Below are positions 10,661 to 23,047 of a stretch of DNA of 64,000 bases, one piece after another. The position numbers and the translations under genes were made by a program. Below the pieces are notes generated by a model. It did not search any database and was not told the origin of the DNA. It saw nothing but the letters and a program-made list of their open reading frames with translations. The number at the start of each line of letters is the position of its first letter. The stretch's first letter is position 1. This DNA comes from Adiantum capillus-veneris (taxonomy: Eukaryota; Streptophyta; Polypodiopsida; Polypodiales; Pteridaceae), in contig CM043971.1 of assembly GCA_014529385.2 (NCBI GenBank), positions 57,416,709 to 57,480,708 on the forward strand. The letters run 5' to 3'.

Positions 10661-11944
10661 ATGGTTTTTGGTATACCAGATTTATCAAATTTGAATGTAC
10701 CAGATTTTGAGGACTTGACTAAGCAAGAGTATGTGCTTGAAGATCTGCAAAATGTTGATTCAAAGGGGGTGCAGACTCCTTTATTGAAAAGCTGTTGTGA
10801 AGCTGAGCTACCAAAGTGGAAAATTGAACTTGAATGTGATGATGATGAATCAGAGGGGGTGCAGACTCCTCCTTTGACACGCTTCTGTGACCTAGAGCTA
10901 CCGATCTGGCAGACTGATCCTGAATTTGCTGGTGATTTAGAGGAGGAGCAAACTTCTTCTTTATCAAGAATTTGTGACACAGGGCTGACACTATGGCAAG
11001 ATTATCATGAACTTGATGATGTTGATTCAGAGGGGGTGCATAGTGAAGTGCAGTCTCTTGTTGATGGATATGATTGGTTTCATTGTGTCGATGATACAGA
11101 CAGGGTAGTAGATGAAATTTTCAATGTGCATGCTGAACTTTGTGCTACAGAAGTGCAAAGATATCTGGATGAGGGTGAAAGACTTAAAGAGCAGTTTACA
11201 GCAGATACATTTAGTATGCATGTCACATGTGGAAATCTTAGTTTACAGCAGCCTGAGATGTGCAAGATGGAGGAACCTTCTCTAGCGGTGGATCTAGATC
11301 TTATGTGCTTACTGGACGAAGCTTTGGAAGGGTTCTCAAATACAGATGCTAAGGATACCAATCAATCCAGAATCATGCACGAGCCAGTTTGTTCAGATTC
11401 AGTAGATGATGAGCTTATGCAGTTGTTGGATGATGCACTACTTGATTTTGAGCCTCTACGAGATAGAGAATTGTTTTCAGATGCATCATTTGAGCCTAAT
11501 GAAGAGGATTTTATCAGAGACTTGATGTATTCAGATATGCATGATCGAAATTTTAATACTAGTGAGAGTGAAGGTGCACTGCCAATGATTTTACCTATGA
11601 TTGATGATCGACAATTGGATGAGCCAGTTGCACAGGGGATATGGAAATATCTGGTGCTACCTGATGCTATATGGAATCTGATGTTACCTTATGATGTAGG
11701 GGATTTTGAGCAAGATTTTGACCTAGGAGGTGACAGATATATGCATGATCCTGGGCAATTGACTTATATGCCATATGATACAGGCGGTTTGCACGAAGAT
11801 TTGTGGGTAAATTTGTGTTTATGCTGTATTGATTGGAAATTCTTGTATTTTTCCTATGATCCTGGAGGATGGTACAAAATTTTTAAAGGAATGCTCACAG
11901 TGGGACAAATGATTGGGTTCCCGTTCGATCCCGGGGGCTACTGA
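10661..11944 (+). CDS. acidic 427-residue ORF of unknown function
   Basis: This uninterrupted frame lies downstream of the gag-like gene in another frame. I start it at the ATG at 10661 because the only upstream candidate is a GTG. The protein is strongly acidic. Residues about 35-135 hold three imperfect 30-35-residue repeats, each with a S-x-G-V-Q-T-P or related start, a Cys and a Leu-x-x-W. The last 90 residues contain several Tyr/Phe-Asp-Pro/Thr-Gly-Gly turns (YDTGG, YDPGG, FDPGGY at the C-terminus). No protease, polymerase or nuclease motif is present. I do not recognise a family. It could be an accessory protein kept for mobilisation, or a captured host gene. Confidence 0.5.
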   Translation: MVFGIPDLSNLNVPDFEDLTKQEYVLEDLQNVDSKGVQTPLLKSCCEAELPKWKIELECDDDESEGVQTPPLTRFCDLELPIWQTDPEFAGDLEEEQTSSLSRICDTGLTLWQDYHELDDVDSEGVHSEVQSLVDGYDWFHCVDDTDRVVDEIFNVHAELCATEVQRYLDEGERLKEQFTADTFSMHVTCGNLSLQQPEMCKMEEPSLAVDLDLMCLLDEALEGFSNTDAKDTNQSRIMHEPVCSDSVDDELMQLLDDALLDFEPLRDRELFSDASFEPNEEDFIRDLMYSDMHDRNFNTSESEGALPMILPMIDDRQLDEPVAQGIWKYLVLPDAIWNLMLPYDVGDFEQDFDLGGDRYMHDPGQLTYMPYDTGGLHEDLWVNLCLCCIDWKFLYFSYDPGGWYKIFKGMLTVGQMIGFPFDPGGY

Positions 11945-12533
11945 AGTGCAAGTTCCAGATTTGAAGAGTACCAGTTATCTGTTGTAGCAGGTTTCATGGT
12001 ACAAAGTTTTGTTTTCTAGATTTATGCTAAGTCAGAATAGTTTTGGTTATGCATTCAAGAAGATTACATGGTTGGCTTCCAGTGGACTTCTTTGGACAAT
12101 TGATGAAGTATCTTCACATCTTTTGAGTTGATTCTGCTAACAGAACTTGAAGTAAAGGACTTGGCAGCCATTCCGTGTGCAAACAGAGTAAGGCATACTT
12201 GAGCTTGACAGGGTTCCTTAAAGAGAGCTTAATGGTCAAGCTGTGTGCAACATTAACCGGAGCACTTGAGTTTGGCGGGGTTCACTAAACAGGTTATCCA
12301 TAATTGAATGCTTTGAAGATACGACAGATACATTTCAGAGATTTTTGATGGGCAGCTACCTAATGATTAAGCTAGAACATTGATGATAGGGTATAAGCCT
12401 TATTTTTTTTTTTCATATGTTTACCAGTTATGTGAGTCTGATGATGGGTAAGGAGCTTAAGGTACCTAAAGCAGATGCAGGTTGAAGTGCAGTTGGCACA
12501 GACCGGAGGCTGTGCAGGTTTAGAGGGGGTGGA
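11945..12533 (+). other. 3' untranslated internal region and polypurine tract
   Basis: There is no open frame of note. The segment ends in TTTAGAGGGGGTGGA (12519-12533), a purine-rich tract directly against the 3' LTR, where plus-strand synthesis would start. A diverged direct repeat (AGTTTGGCGGGGTTC / GAGCTTGACAGGGTTC with nearby text) lies at about 12190-12290. Confidence 0.6.
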
Positions 12534-14582
12534 TGCCGTGCATCTCCGCTGCAATGAAGAGAAAAAGAGCAGAGAAATGCAAGCTAAGCTTCTTTGAAGT
12601 GAGGCTAAAAAGGACTATGCTTGAAGTGAGCACATATGGGATACTATGATCTAGAACTGTAGCGTTTGAAGTGCTCTACCGGCCTGTCTTTACGGCTCGT
12701 CAATCGAAGCTACGGATAAGAAGTTATAATAGTTTTAAGTTGAGTCAGTAGCAAATCCGTACCGGATTGGGCAACTACAACTGAGGGGACAAAATTGGAA
12801 TGAATGCACGGGCCTGAAGTGCTCAATTTCAGCAGCACGTCGGTCTTTTCAGATCAGTGATCGGAGTTACGGTTGCCAAGTTATGGGCCGTTAAAGATTC
12901 ATCGGGGGCCGGTTCCGTGCCAGTCTAGTCGGCTCGGCCGGAGTGCCATCTGGGAGTTTTTGAGCTTCAATCAGGGAGTACCACAAACCGATATGCTTTG
13001 GAAGGTAAATACGCTCAAGGGTGCCCGTATGAAGCACATAAGTACTTGAAGAGCATCGTGTCCGAAATGACGTCTCTTGGAATGCAATGATTGCGGGGAA
13101 TGCCCAACACAGATGCGGTAAGAAGCTTCGGGCTATTTTCAGCGAGTGCGAAGGGAGTGCTCTCAGGCATATGGCACTAAGAAGCTGATATGGGTATCGA
13201 ATTCTCGAAGATATTGTTAGTCAAGGCATGCTAGGGAAAGATGTGGTGCTTGGCGATGCTTTAGTCAGCATGCATGCCCAAATGTGGTGCCCTCACAAAT
13301 CCATAAGACTGCCCAGTTGATATGTAAAACAAATGTGGTTGCCCTTGCTAGAGGCTAGTCTGCCCAAAGGCTCATTTAATGGCTGCCCGCCCAAGAAACC
13401 AAAGCAATGGCCGCCCAAGGGACACCCATTTGAAGCAAGTGACCTTATATGTGTGAAGGGGGGGGGGGGGGAAGAAGAGGATAAAACGTGCAGGCAGCGA
13501 AGGAGGCGCAGGGAGGAGGAGAAGACGCTCGCGCCGGCTCGTAGACTTCTCGGATGAGCCCGCCACAGAGACGAACTATGCTCAGAGACCCCTCACGCTC
13601 GTTTTCGGAGCTCTTCCTGCGCGATTCTGTGATGGTCAAATCTGACTGCCACATCATAGTGCCCCTTCCCGTGCCACGTCAGTAGCGGCGGTGCTATTGA
13701 AGGGAAGGGGCACGCTAATAATAGGAGGCTCTTTTGCATGAGAGGGTATGGCAAGAAAAATGAGCTTGAGGAAGGGAGGGGAGCCAACAAGAACTGAGGA
13801 GGGCAACCAAAGCTTAGCAAGGAGAAGAAGAGGAGGCAAAGCTCTCCCTCTCAAGCTTGAATGAAGCAAGGGTAAGCAAGGCGAGGAGGATGAGAGATTA
13901 AGCAAGGCGAGTGCTCTCTCTCTCTCTTGATCTCCAATCCAACCAAAGCAAGGCATGCTCTCTCTCTCGAGCTCGCACAAAAGCAAAGAGGTGCTCTCTC
14001 CGAGCAAGGAAAGCAAAGGAAAGGAAGGGGCAAGCTCCTTCTATAGGAAATCTCTCTCGCTAGTTCTCGAAGCCAGTGGGAAGCAATAGAGCTTGAGCAA
14101 ACCGGCAAGGAAAGATTTGAAGCAGGATACGGCTATTTCTCTCTCGTGCATAAGCAAGTGACTCCACCTAAAGAAGAAAGAGGTCAAGAGCAGGAGAACG
14201 CCAATTAATGGAGTGAATTGAAGCTTGCAGAATCCGCGAGGTATTCGAAGCAAATAAAGCGGCAGAGGAAAAATTCCATCACCGTCATCCGTTAAAGATT
14301 GAATTAGCATTTTGTTAAGTCCGGTGTCATTAACGGCCAGGTTAATCCTGTAAACGGGAGCCTAAACTCCTAGTTAGCAGCTGATCCAAGTGACGGTGTT
14401 GTTAACAGCCCGCCTTGGCTAAAGATTAAGTTGTACTCAGATGTATTAATCGATTAATTGATGATTACGGTGATTTCCAGATTCAGTTACATCTGTTGTT
14501 CTTGTTCTCTCTCTTTCACACCTCCCACAGCCAGAGGCCCGGCGCCTGCCCGGCTCACATCGCGAACACATATCCCCCGACA
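12534..14582 (+). repeat. 3' LTR (2049 bp) with second PPR relic
   Basis: It starts TGCCGTGCATC and ends CCCCCGACA, pairing with the 5' LTR. The middle (about 13050-13290) again encodes PPR-like text: VRNDVSWNAMIAG at about 13061-13100, and a later stretch resembling VVLGDALVSM. This part is better preserved here than in the 5' LTR. A run of 14 G lies at about 13458-13471. Confidence 0.85.
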
Positions 14583-16470
14583 ACGCAAGTGCGAAAGTTG
14601 TGCGATGTGGGTGCGGGGGTGCGATGAATGTATAGTAATTGTGTGTGGGTGGAGTATGCACTACTAATGAGTGAGACCCATTATTCTTTTATGTAGAAAG
14701 AATAAGGTCAATGGCCAATGAAGTCAGTGGGCTACCAAACATCCGGATGTCCAGCCTTGAAGGCAAGGCACATGCTACCCTTACCTCGACAACAAACCGT
14801 CATGGAGATGGGACATGGTTTGTTGGTTAGTTTGCATCAATGGATTTTGCACAAGCGCTATGTTTGTGAGGTGCTATGGATATAGTCATGAGGGGTGGCA
14901 TGCCCGCGAGGATGGGGCATCCCAACTCTCTCTCAGCTCTATCCAAGTATGGCAATTAGATTTTTTGGGTAAATTCCGTATATGTTTTTAGCTTTGTATA
15001 AGGTTGGGGCTCCTTGTAAAAGCCAGTATATTTAATGAACAGTTAGTTGCTCATGGCAGAGTCTCTACATGAGCCCGTGACATATATTTTTTGGTGTGTT
15101 TTTAATATAAAATAGCTCACTCTAGTGAGCATTGCTTTTATTAAAAAAACTAGCAAAAGTGAATGAAATGTTTGAAGGTAGGTTGTAGATACCATACATA
15201 AAAGCAAGGAATGGATTCTTTCAGTTAGGAAAACAAGGGACTCTCATGAGTAGAAGCAAACACTCCTGGACATCAGACAAAAAGTTTTAACTATGGGTAT
15301 CTTTGGCTCCTCAAGGCATGAGTTGTGCTTGAGGCTTTTTGTACATTTACTTTTAATAGAACTCTTTTGTTGACAATTGTGATATGACCAAAAAAATTAA
15401 GACCCACCCATTCAACAAAGAAAAGATTTATTTTAGTCTTAAATACTTTGGTGCTCCACTTGAGGGGCACATGTCCAACACTAGCAGTTGAACGACCTTT
15501 CATACTTCCTTCCTATGGCTTGTTTTAACAAGCCAAAAATTGAAGAAAAAATATTGTTCCATCAACCTTGGGCTCATTGGCCTCCATAGGCCATAGTAAA
15601 GTGGAATGGGCTAAACACTTATGACAATTATTCTAGGTTGGTCAATTGGAGTTATTTTAAATCACATTATGACTTCAGACATCAGATTAGACAAAGACTA
15701 GAATGACACATAGAGCCTCGAACTAAAATATAGATTGAATTGGAAACTAAGACTAGAACTGGAATATATTCAAATTAGTGCAAACAAAGTACACCAGTGT
15801 GAGCCAAGTCTGCTCTGGCTTACTGATTAGAGTTACAAAGGTACAAGATCACAAAGAGCTCCAAGACATTGAGTAGTGATAGTGAGAAGTGATTAGTCTC
15901 ATAGAATTGAGTAGTGAGGCCTACTTAGAGCCCCTTGATTGGGCCTCTAAACGATTTTTAATCGTATGAGTTACTAGCCTAGTAATTGCCATTTTATCCG
16001 GCCTAGACGCCCATCTAAATCTTTGTTTGGAGGATGTTCCCACCATTTAGATTTCCTTCCCCCTTTTCTTTGAATTTTGGAATGTTTTCAAAAATTCAGC
16101 AAACCCCTATGATCAGTCAAGTGGTATCAATCCATCGGACTTTATTTTGCTTTTCAGGTGCCTTCTTCCTTTGAGTCTTGTTAGGCACTCCCTGTGGTGC
16201 ACTGGAACTTCTCTCTATGGATCACACAATAGAGAGCCTCTTGCTCGAGTTGGTCATTGTGCACTGTCTTCATTTCTACCTCATAAGGTGTTAATGCATT
16301 CCAGGTCTTGGTATCAAGATCATACAATGTTCTTTTGCCTCTGGTGAGTCTGGCCTTGGCAAGTTTGTGGAAGTAAGAGGTTGTATGGATCTATCCTTTA
16401 GGAAGTGGCTAGTTGCAATTGATGCGGGCTTCAAAGAGATTCTCAAGCATCTCGTTGAATTAAGGTTTAG
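14583..16470. other. unassigned, no gene seen
   Basis: Low-complexity AT-rich DNA. A short perfect hairpin, GCTCAC-TCTA-GTGAGC, lies near 15115-15130. The longest frames (about 65-70 codons) carry no recognisable motif. Confidence 0.4.
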
Positions 16471-16630
16471 AGGTTTCCCTATTGGCTAGCTCCTCCTCTG
16501 GGATTTTGGAAGCCTCAACTGTGAGCTAGAGAAGCCTCGACTTGTGAAATGAGGTTCAGAGGTTGCCCTGTTGGCTAGCTCCTTCTCTGGGATTTTGGAA
16601 GCCTCAACTGTGAGTTGGAGAAGCTCATTA
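16471..16630. repeat. 89-bp tandem duplication
   Basis: AGGTTTCCCT-TTGGCTAGCTCCTCCTCTGGGATTTTGGAAGCC at 16471 recurs as AGGTTGCCCTG-TTGGCTAGCTCC at 16560. The two units are about 89 bp apart. Confidence 0.85.
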
Positions 16631-19560
16631 GTGATCTTTATGAGCTGGCAAATCTGAAAACACCACTACCCCATTTTCAGCTTGAATGTCTACACGGCAT
16701 GAAACAAATCATCCGCTTGGTCCTTCTTGAGAGCTTCATCCAAGACATGGTTCCATGCTATCCATTCGGTTGTAGCTCTTTCATATTGGTCCCTTAGTTT
16801 GTCAACTATCTTAATATGTTTTTGTTGATTAGCCTGCTCAGTATATTTGAGGTATAATGCTCAAAAGAATCTAGGGAGTTCAACCTCATTAGCAAGTAGT
16901 GAATACATGAGTACTAGAGAATCTGGAAAGAATACGATGAAGTTCATAACCGTCTGATTCTCATGTTGCATTCTGGTATTGCGAACTAAATGAAAGAGGA
17001 TTCTAAGATTCATCTCCTGCTCTTTGAGGTTCATTCTAGTGTGTGGCCCTCAGCTAGTGGTTGCATTGCATTCCAAGAGCAGCTTGACTTTATCAAGAAT
17101 TCCCCTTGCAATTTGCAGCTTAACAAGTGTCCTTGATCTGAGTTTTGATATCTTTCATGCATTTGTTTGTTGGTTTATCACCCAATAGCATGTTAAACTA
17201 TATGCCTAAACTCTTATTGACAGTGGAGGGGATGTGAATTTTCTGTAACATCCTCAGTTGTGAGGAACCATTCAGGGACACGGTCCAACACTTGGATGCA
17301 ACTGGGATGAGGTGGCAATTGACAGACCTGCTGATCATGGTAGTTTATCAACTTCCAATCTTGAACCATTCGACGAGCTCCTACAAATAGCATTTGGAAC
17401 ATCTCCAAATTAGTATACACTGTCTCATCATGGAGAAATCCCTGAATTTGAAGAGCCCATTGCTTCCTGAGCTTCTTACTTAGTGTTATCAAAGCAATAG
17501 AGTGGTGGGGGTTTGAGTCTCAATCTGAATCAAAACTAGAGTCGACCAAAACACTTTTACCCTTATCATTGGCCTAATCTGTTGGCATGTACAAAACAAT
17601 GACTTGCTACATATTCAGCTGAAAAGAAACAGATTGTGTCTGCTCTTGATGTTGAGTGTTTAACTGAGTCTATTTTGCTGATTTTGATCAAATTGGTTCT
17701 GATCCTGATGTTGATTACCAAGCTCATTGTCCTGGCTTCTTGGCCCAGTTCCAAGATCCACCAATTACTAAATTTGGAGGTGGGGGCTGGTCTTCATCAT
17801 CATCATCGTCCTAATGAGTATCATGATGCGCTCTGGCCCCATCCTCCTTATCCTGGTCTTCATCCTCTTCCTCATTCTCATTGGCATCCTGATTCTTGAC
17901 ATATTCCACCAGTACTTGGCTCACCAAAGCTGTTATATAGTGCTCAAATTTATCTTCCAAGTCGGAGTTCATAGATTCAACCAAATTTTGCACTTCCTCC
18001 ATGTTCAAGGTAAGGTTGCCATCATTATCAGTTGTATCAACCAAGGATTGATGAATATATTTTTCAGTGATAGCTTGCTTTAGAGTGTTATGATTGGCAA
18101 GTAGTGACTTCGAGACTATTTTCTTTTCATCCAGCCTCCCCTAGAGCTCCTCTTTGCCTTGATTGCTACCTGCTTCTCATCCATTAGTCACTGGTTATCA
18201 TTCTTGAGCGTTTCAATAGCCATCAACCGTGCATCCTTGTTTTTCTCAATTGACAATTCTAACATCTTGGATTTGAACTGCTCCATCTCCTTCTTTGCAT
18301 TTTTCAATCCAATCTTAGATTCTTGAAGCTCAGTTTGCATGGCAATTGCTATTGAAGTGGGAACCGCTTTTTGAGCCTCTATCATCTATCCCATGGCATT
18401 TACAATAGTGTTCCATATTTAGACATCATCTTTGCGACACATCCATCTGTAATGTTATCCTCATCAATTTGAGAGCTTTCGTAGACTATGAGAGGAGTTA
18501 GATAGGGCATAAGGGCCTTATATGGCTGTTGATCAAGCATTTTTCCATGGAGGGGCTTTTTCTATAGCCTTTGTATTCTATCCATTTGAGTTGGTTGTGC
18601 TGGGGTAGAAGCTACCAAATCTAACTACGTCTATTCATTGCCATTAGTCTTTCTTTTTCTTAGTTGATGATGGTAGTGTCTAGGACAACTCAATAGGCTG
18701 ATTTGCTAAAGTGTCTTCGTGTCCTGACTCACTTTAGCAGGCTTGGTTGGAGTTCTATGTTTCAGCTTCAAATGGGTCAGAAAATTCAACATATTATGTT
18801 TCTTTTATGGTGGCTTAGTGATGATCACGCTTGTGCCAAGCTCAACTGCATTAGCTTCTGCCTATGTTCCATTCCTCAACTCTTGTTGTGACTATGGCTA
18901 GTTCAATGCCTTGGTCCACAATGTTTGGTTGTTTCTCTTGGTCTTCAGTTTGATCTTGTTTAGTGATTTTACTGGTTCCAACTACTTTCCTTGCAGCTTT
19001 GGCCCAAACCTTTGTGCATTAGGGTGGGCCGAGATACAGGTTGCCCAATACAAAAATTGACATGCATACCAGGCTTTGAAGACACTTTGGGTCTTCACCT
19101 TGGCTATCTTCCTAAAGTCAGTTGTTATGCAAGAATGCGGTTAAATTGATTGGTGCCTTCGAATCTTTGAGTCAGACCTGTGGCAAACCAAATAGCTTTT
19201 CTGCAACATATGTGGGATTGTTCTTCAAGAAGCTAATGGCCTCTACAATGAATCTATAGAGTGGTTCATACTCCAAAGCAGGAACTGGAACTCCTTGAGC
19301 TCCCTTCTTCCTTCTCTTTGTAGCTTGTTCATCCTCTTTCACATATTTTCTAGCTTCTTCAAATGAGCACAATTTGGCCTTAACATATGGTAGTCCAAGT
19401 ACATGGGCGAGAGATGCTGTTGTGGCTTGGACAAGTCTTCCATTGATTTTTGTTGAATTAGTGTCTGGATCAAAAGTTTCGACCACTTGTTCCCTGCATC
19501 AAAGTCCATCCTAGTGGCCTCCAGTACCACTGTGAAGTCCCAGAGGTTCAACAATGTTCA
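16560..19560 (-). pseudogene. decayed ORF downstream of integrase (env-like position), coiled-coil
   Basis: Minus-strand fragments in mostly consistent order suggest a former gene of about 950 codons. An N-terminal part (about 19490-19172) is followed by a Lys/Glu-rich coiled-coil segment (18385-18188, ELQESKIGLKNAKKEMEQF and onward). An acidic segment (18044-17811) comes next, and further pieces reach about 16680. It lies 3' of integrase, where plant Athila/Tat elements often carry an extra ORF. Its order (globular N-terminus, coiled coil, acidic stretch) resembles the extra ORF of the 15.7-kb element at 49269-52529. No function can be given. Confidence 0.45.
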
Positions 19561-19729
19561 TTCATTTAGATGTAAAACATACTTTCCTATGTTGTTATGT
19601 GGTACCAAACATGCATGTTGAGCCTAACTAAGTTGCTTCTCCACCTGATGTAGGCTTTCATGTAGCTTCATCCAATCTTTGTTTCAAATTCTTGTTGAAA
19701 TCCATTCCATGTTCCACTGCTAGCCTAAG

Positions 19730-20057
19730 GCTCGGGATTGCCAACCTCTATTGGAATTGCTGCATTTGTACCATATACCATTCTAAAGGGTGTCATGCCA
19801 GTGGTGGTGACCTTATAGGCAGTCCTATAAGCCCATAATGTTGTCTGGAGTTTTGCATCCCACTAATGTGACTCTTTCTAGACAATCTTAGTCAAACGTG
19901 ACTAAATTGTCTTGTTGCTGCGCTCTGCCTGACCATGATTGCACCTTCTTGAATAATATGTTGTGGATTTTTGGTGCTTAACTAAAAATATATGAGTCAC
20001 TATCTGACTTGTTTCATTCATGAAATGTGTACCCTGATTTGAGACAATCTCGATAGG
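19730..20057 (-). pseudogene. Ty3 integrase core, C-terminal half
   Basis: The minus strand reads EIVSNQGTHFMNE just inside 20057, corresponding to the integrase block with the second catalytic Asp; here that Asp is Asn. Further on it reads LWAYRTAYKVTTTGMTPF and YGTNAAIPIE, which are standard Ty3 integrase motifs. Stops interrupt the region where the catalytic Glu would lie. It continues directly from the half at 24550-24900 once the intervening 4.49-kb element and one ATAGG copy are set aside. Confidence 0.8.
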
Positions 20058-20203
20058 TGTCATGCCTAGGGTACAACTGGGCTTCTGGCCAAGGGCAAAG
20101 ACGGAACCATGCGATCAAGAGGGCCCTATTATTAGCAAGGCAGGGCCTATATAGGGCATGGTTGGGTGGAGAGTTGCAGGCTTTAGTCCCCTCTTTCTCA
20201 TAT

Positions 20204-20215
20204 TGGTATTAGAGC
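20204..20215 (+). promoter_or_regulatory. primer binding site, initiator tRNA-Met type
   Basis: TGGTATTAGAGC begins 2 bases after the left LTR. The usual plant tRNA-iMet site is TGGTATCAGAGC, so there is one mismatch. Confidence 0.8.
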
Positions 20216-20287
20216 TCAATGGAGGAGAGAGCTATGGATGAGGGGAAAGGTGGACTTGGAAGCTCTTGCATGGAGCATGCATGGTCT

Positions 20288-20308
20288 TTCTCTCTCTCTC
20301 CCTCTTGA

Positions 20309-20402
<94 letters not shown>
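20288..20402. repeat. compound (CT)n-(CA)n microsatellite
   Basis: An interrupted CT tract passes without break into about 34 CA units. Confidence 0.95.
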
Positions 20403-20403
<1 letters not shown>

Positions 20404-21640
20404 ATGGAGGGCAAGACAAGGAAGCTCTAAAATTTGGTAGAGAAAAGGCTGGAGGAAACAAGGCTTAGCTGACCAAGTACGACAAGCAGGGGAGGGCCGA
20501 GGAGAGTTGAGGAGGCCGCAAGAACAACCGCTTGCACACATGGCCATGGCGAGATCGACCTACACGAAAGTGGGCTTAGAGGGGCTCATTGGGAGCACAT
20601 GGGAGCAACAATAAAAGTTCGGTTGAGGGGCGTTTGGTTTGGAGCAGCACAACGGATGGTCTCTCTCCCTTCGTCATGGCACAAGCCCGCCATCGTTGAG
20701 CACAACTGAGATTCCAGATTTGATGTTTTTTAATGTCAAATTGGACGCCCAAGGGTGACCAAGGGAACAACCCCATGCAACGTGGAGCATGCAAGGGTTG
20801 CACTCACATGCAAGGCATGTGGGCAGCACGGTAGTATCTTCGAGTCCGTAGGAAGTAGGACTCAAAATTGGGGATGCAACGGTTGCAACGACAAGGCCGA
20901 TTGTGTTCCATCTTTGATTAATTATTCTTGGCATCTCGACAAGGACAGTGACACCAAAGTCAACCATGATTATTTAGGCATGGCTCAAAACTACCTCATT
21001 CTCAACCAGGGATTCAATCATGGCTTAGATCACAACTTACCTGCACAATCAACACGAGGAGGGCTATGGTTTTTGCCTTGGGTAGCATGTTGAATTTCAA
21101 GTTTCCATATATAAACTCATTGAATTTTGCAATTTTTTCCACAATACATGCACGATAAGCAAAAGTTGCTTATCTTCAATGAGGTTTTGGCAGTCAGGCA
21201 AAGCATGACCGAAAATTGTATTATGATATTGGCTCTCAGCATTGGGAAATTTTAACACTTGCAAGATAACACCAAGTCATCTCACCTCAATGACATAAAA
21301 AACGGTCATGCTCAACCTACTGTCGGGAAGACAGATGCAACAAGATTTCAACGCTAAATGCCAACAGTACTGGATACTCCACGTACGCTTTGCTGTTGCA
21401 ATTACTGTAGCTGCTTTTAAGTTTTTAGTTTGATACAATACTCGACAAGGTCAACAATCGGCAAGGTTAATTTTCTTTTTTGTCTCGAGTATGGCAATGA
21501 TGTAAGATGCCTCACAAGAGGAAGGCTCCATATAAGGACTCACGAAACTGGCTTGTACATTATGTCGGCCAATATCTGTTGATGCATCCTCTTTGTGCTA
21601 TCAAGCGGAGGGGAAAAGCAAGGTTTTTAGGAGCACGGAT

Positions 21641-21682
<42 letters not shown>

Positions 21683-22829
21683 TCACTCCAAAGCACATAT
21701 GGCTTGCCAGATTGTAGGTGTATACGAAGACTATTGAAATCATATTTATGCCATAGGATCCCCATAGGATATTATGACTTCCGAGGTCACGAGGGTGGTA
21801 ATTACAGGAAATCAATACGTATGTTAGCTCTAAGTTTCAATTTTGAACTTATTCACTTTGAAGTACTTTCTACAATGCTAACTTGACAAGCAAGGTTGCT
21901 TCAGTCAAGTACAATTGGCAGCTATTAGATGTTTGATAGTTACGATTCTCGCCAAGATGTCAAAAAGGCCGGTTCTTCAAGAAAGCTCGACATGGTCGCT
22001 TCTCTTTTGTTTTAACATGAGCCTCTGTTTACTATGACCACTCAGGCAATGTAATGTCTCATCTTTTCGATGAACTTATGTGAAGCAAGGGTTCAATCTC
22101 GAGAAAATTGCATAGAAGTTTCCCGAGTTTGGAAATTGCTATTAGCATACACACTTCGGGAAACTTGGCACCACGTCTATCGAATTTTTTCTTAGAGGTC
22201 GGTATGACCCAAGCCACTATGGCATGTAGGGTACATCCCGATAGCTCTAATCTCATCATATACGGCTACTAGCTTCAAGTGATGACAACCGCTCTCAGAG
22301 AGCCGACAAGGTTAGTACATTTCAAGTTACACCAGTTTTTTCTATTTGGAAAATATTTCTCTACTGTGCAATGCAAAGTGCTTTTCCAGACTTCATAGAA
22401 AGCAAGGCTTCTCTTATGTGCCAAGGTATTGATTGCCTTCAGATCAACGATAATGACACACGTCTTTGGCACTACGTGGATATAAGTTCACAGCTTACAC
22501 AACGACGCACTGTGATGTATGCATGCCAGTGTAATTGTGCAAGGCACGTATATTAAGGGCTCACATGGTTGAGACGGTCATTGAATCCTGGGGATTATAA
22601 TTCTATTTTTTGATATGTATGCATGGCATACTAGTATGATGGACACCCCATCATTGTATACGCCTTCCGTTATAAAACTAGCTACTCTGTCAAGGACGAG
22701 GTAAGTTCTTTTACTTATGTTTATTTACAGGAAAAGTGCCATACCTCAGTCACTCTGGTACAATCAGGACCATATATAAGGTACGTGGGTCAAGATGTGA
22801 CTTATGTTACCTCTCTCTACGAGAATGTT

Positions 22830-22831
<2 letters not shown>

Positions 22832-22869
<38 letters not shown>

Positions 22870-22970
22870 TTGTATGCTTATAGGATAAGCTACGACACAA
22901 CCATTGTCTGCACAGAGGCCAAGAAAGGGGGCATGCATCATAGTAGAATAAAGGATTTTCCTCATCCCAA

Positions 22971-23045
<75 letters not shown>
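22832..23045. repeat. two microsatellites, (CA)n and (CT)n
   Basis: A CA tract at 22832-22867 and about 35 CT units at 22975-23045, separated by about 107 bp of unique sequence. Confidence 0.95.

Positions 23046-23047
<2 letters not shown>

Larger units (their letters stand above)
7647..14582 (+). mobile_element. complete non-autonomous LTR retrotransposon, tRNA-Trp-type primer site
   Basis: Two related direct repeats bound this 6.9-kb element: 7647-9870 and 12534-14582, both starting TG and ending ...CCCCCGACA. The 4 bp ACGC flank it on both sides (7643-7646 and 14583-14586), which is a target-site duplication. The primer binding site starts 5 bases after the 5' LTR and a purine tract ends at the 3' LTR. 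Inside are a gag-like gene and an acidic ORF, with no protease, reverse transcriptase or integrase. It must therefore have moved using enzymes of another element. The LTRs differ at many positions, so the insertion is not recent. Confidence 0.88.
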
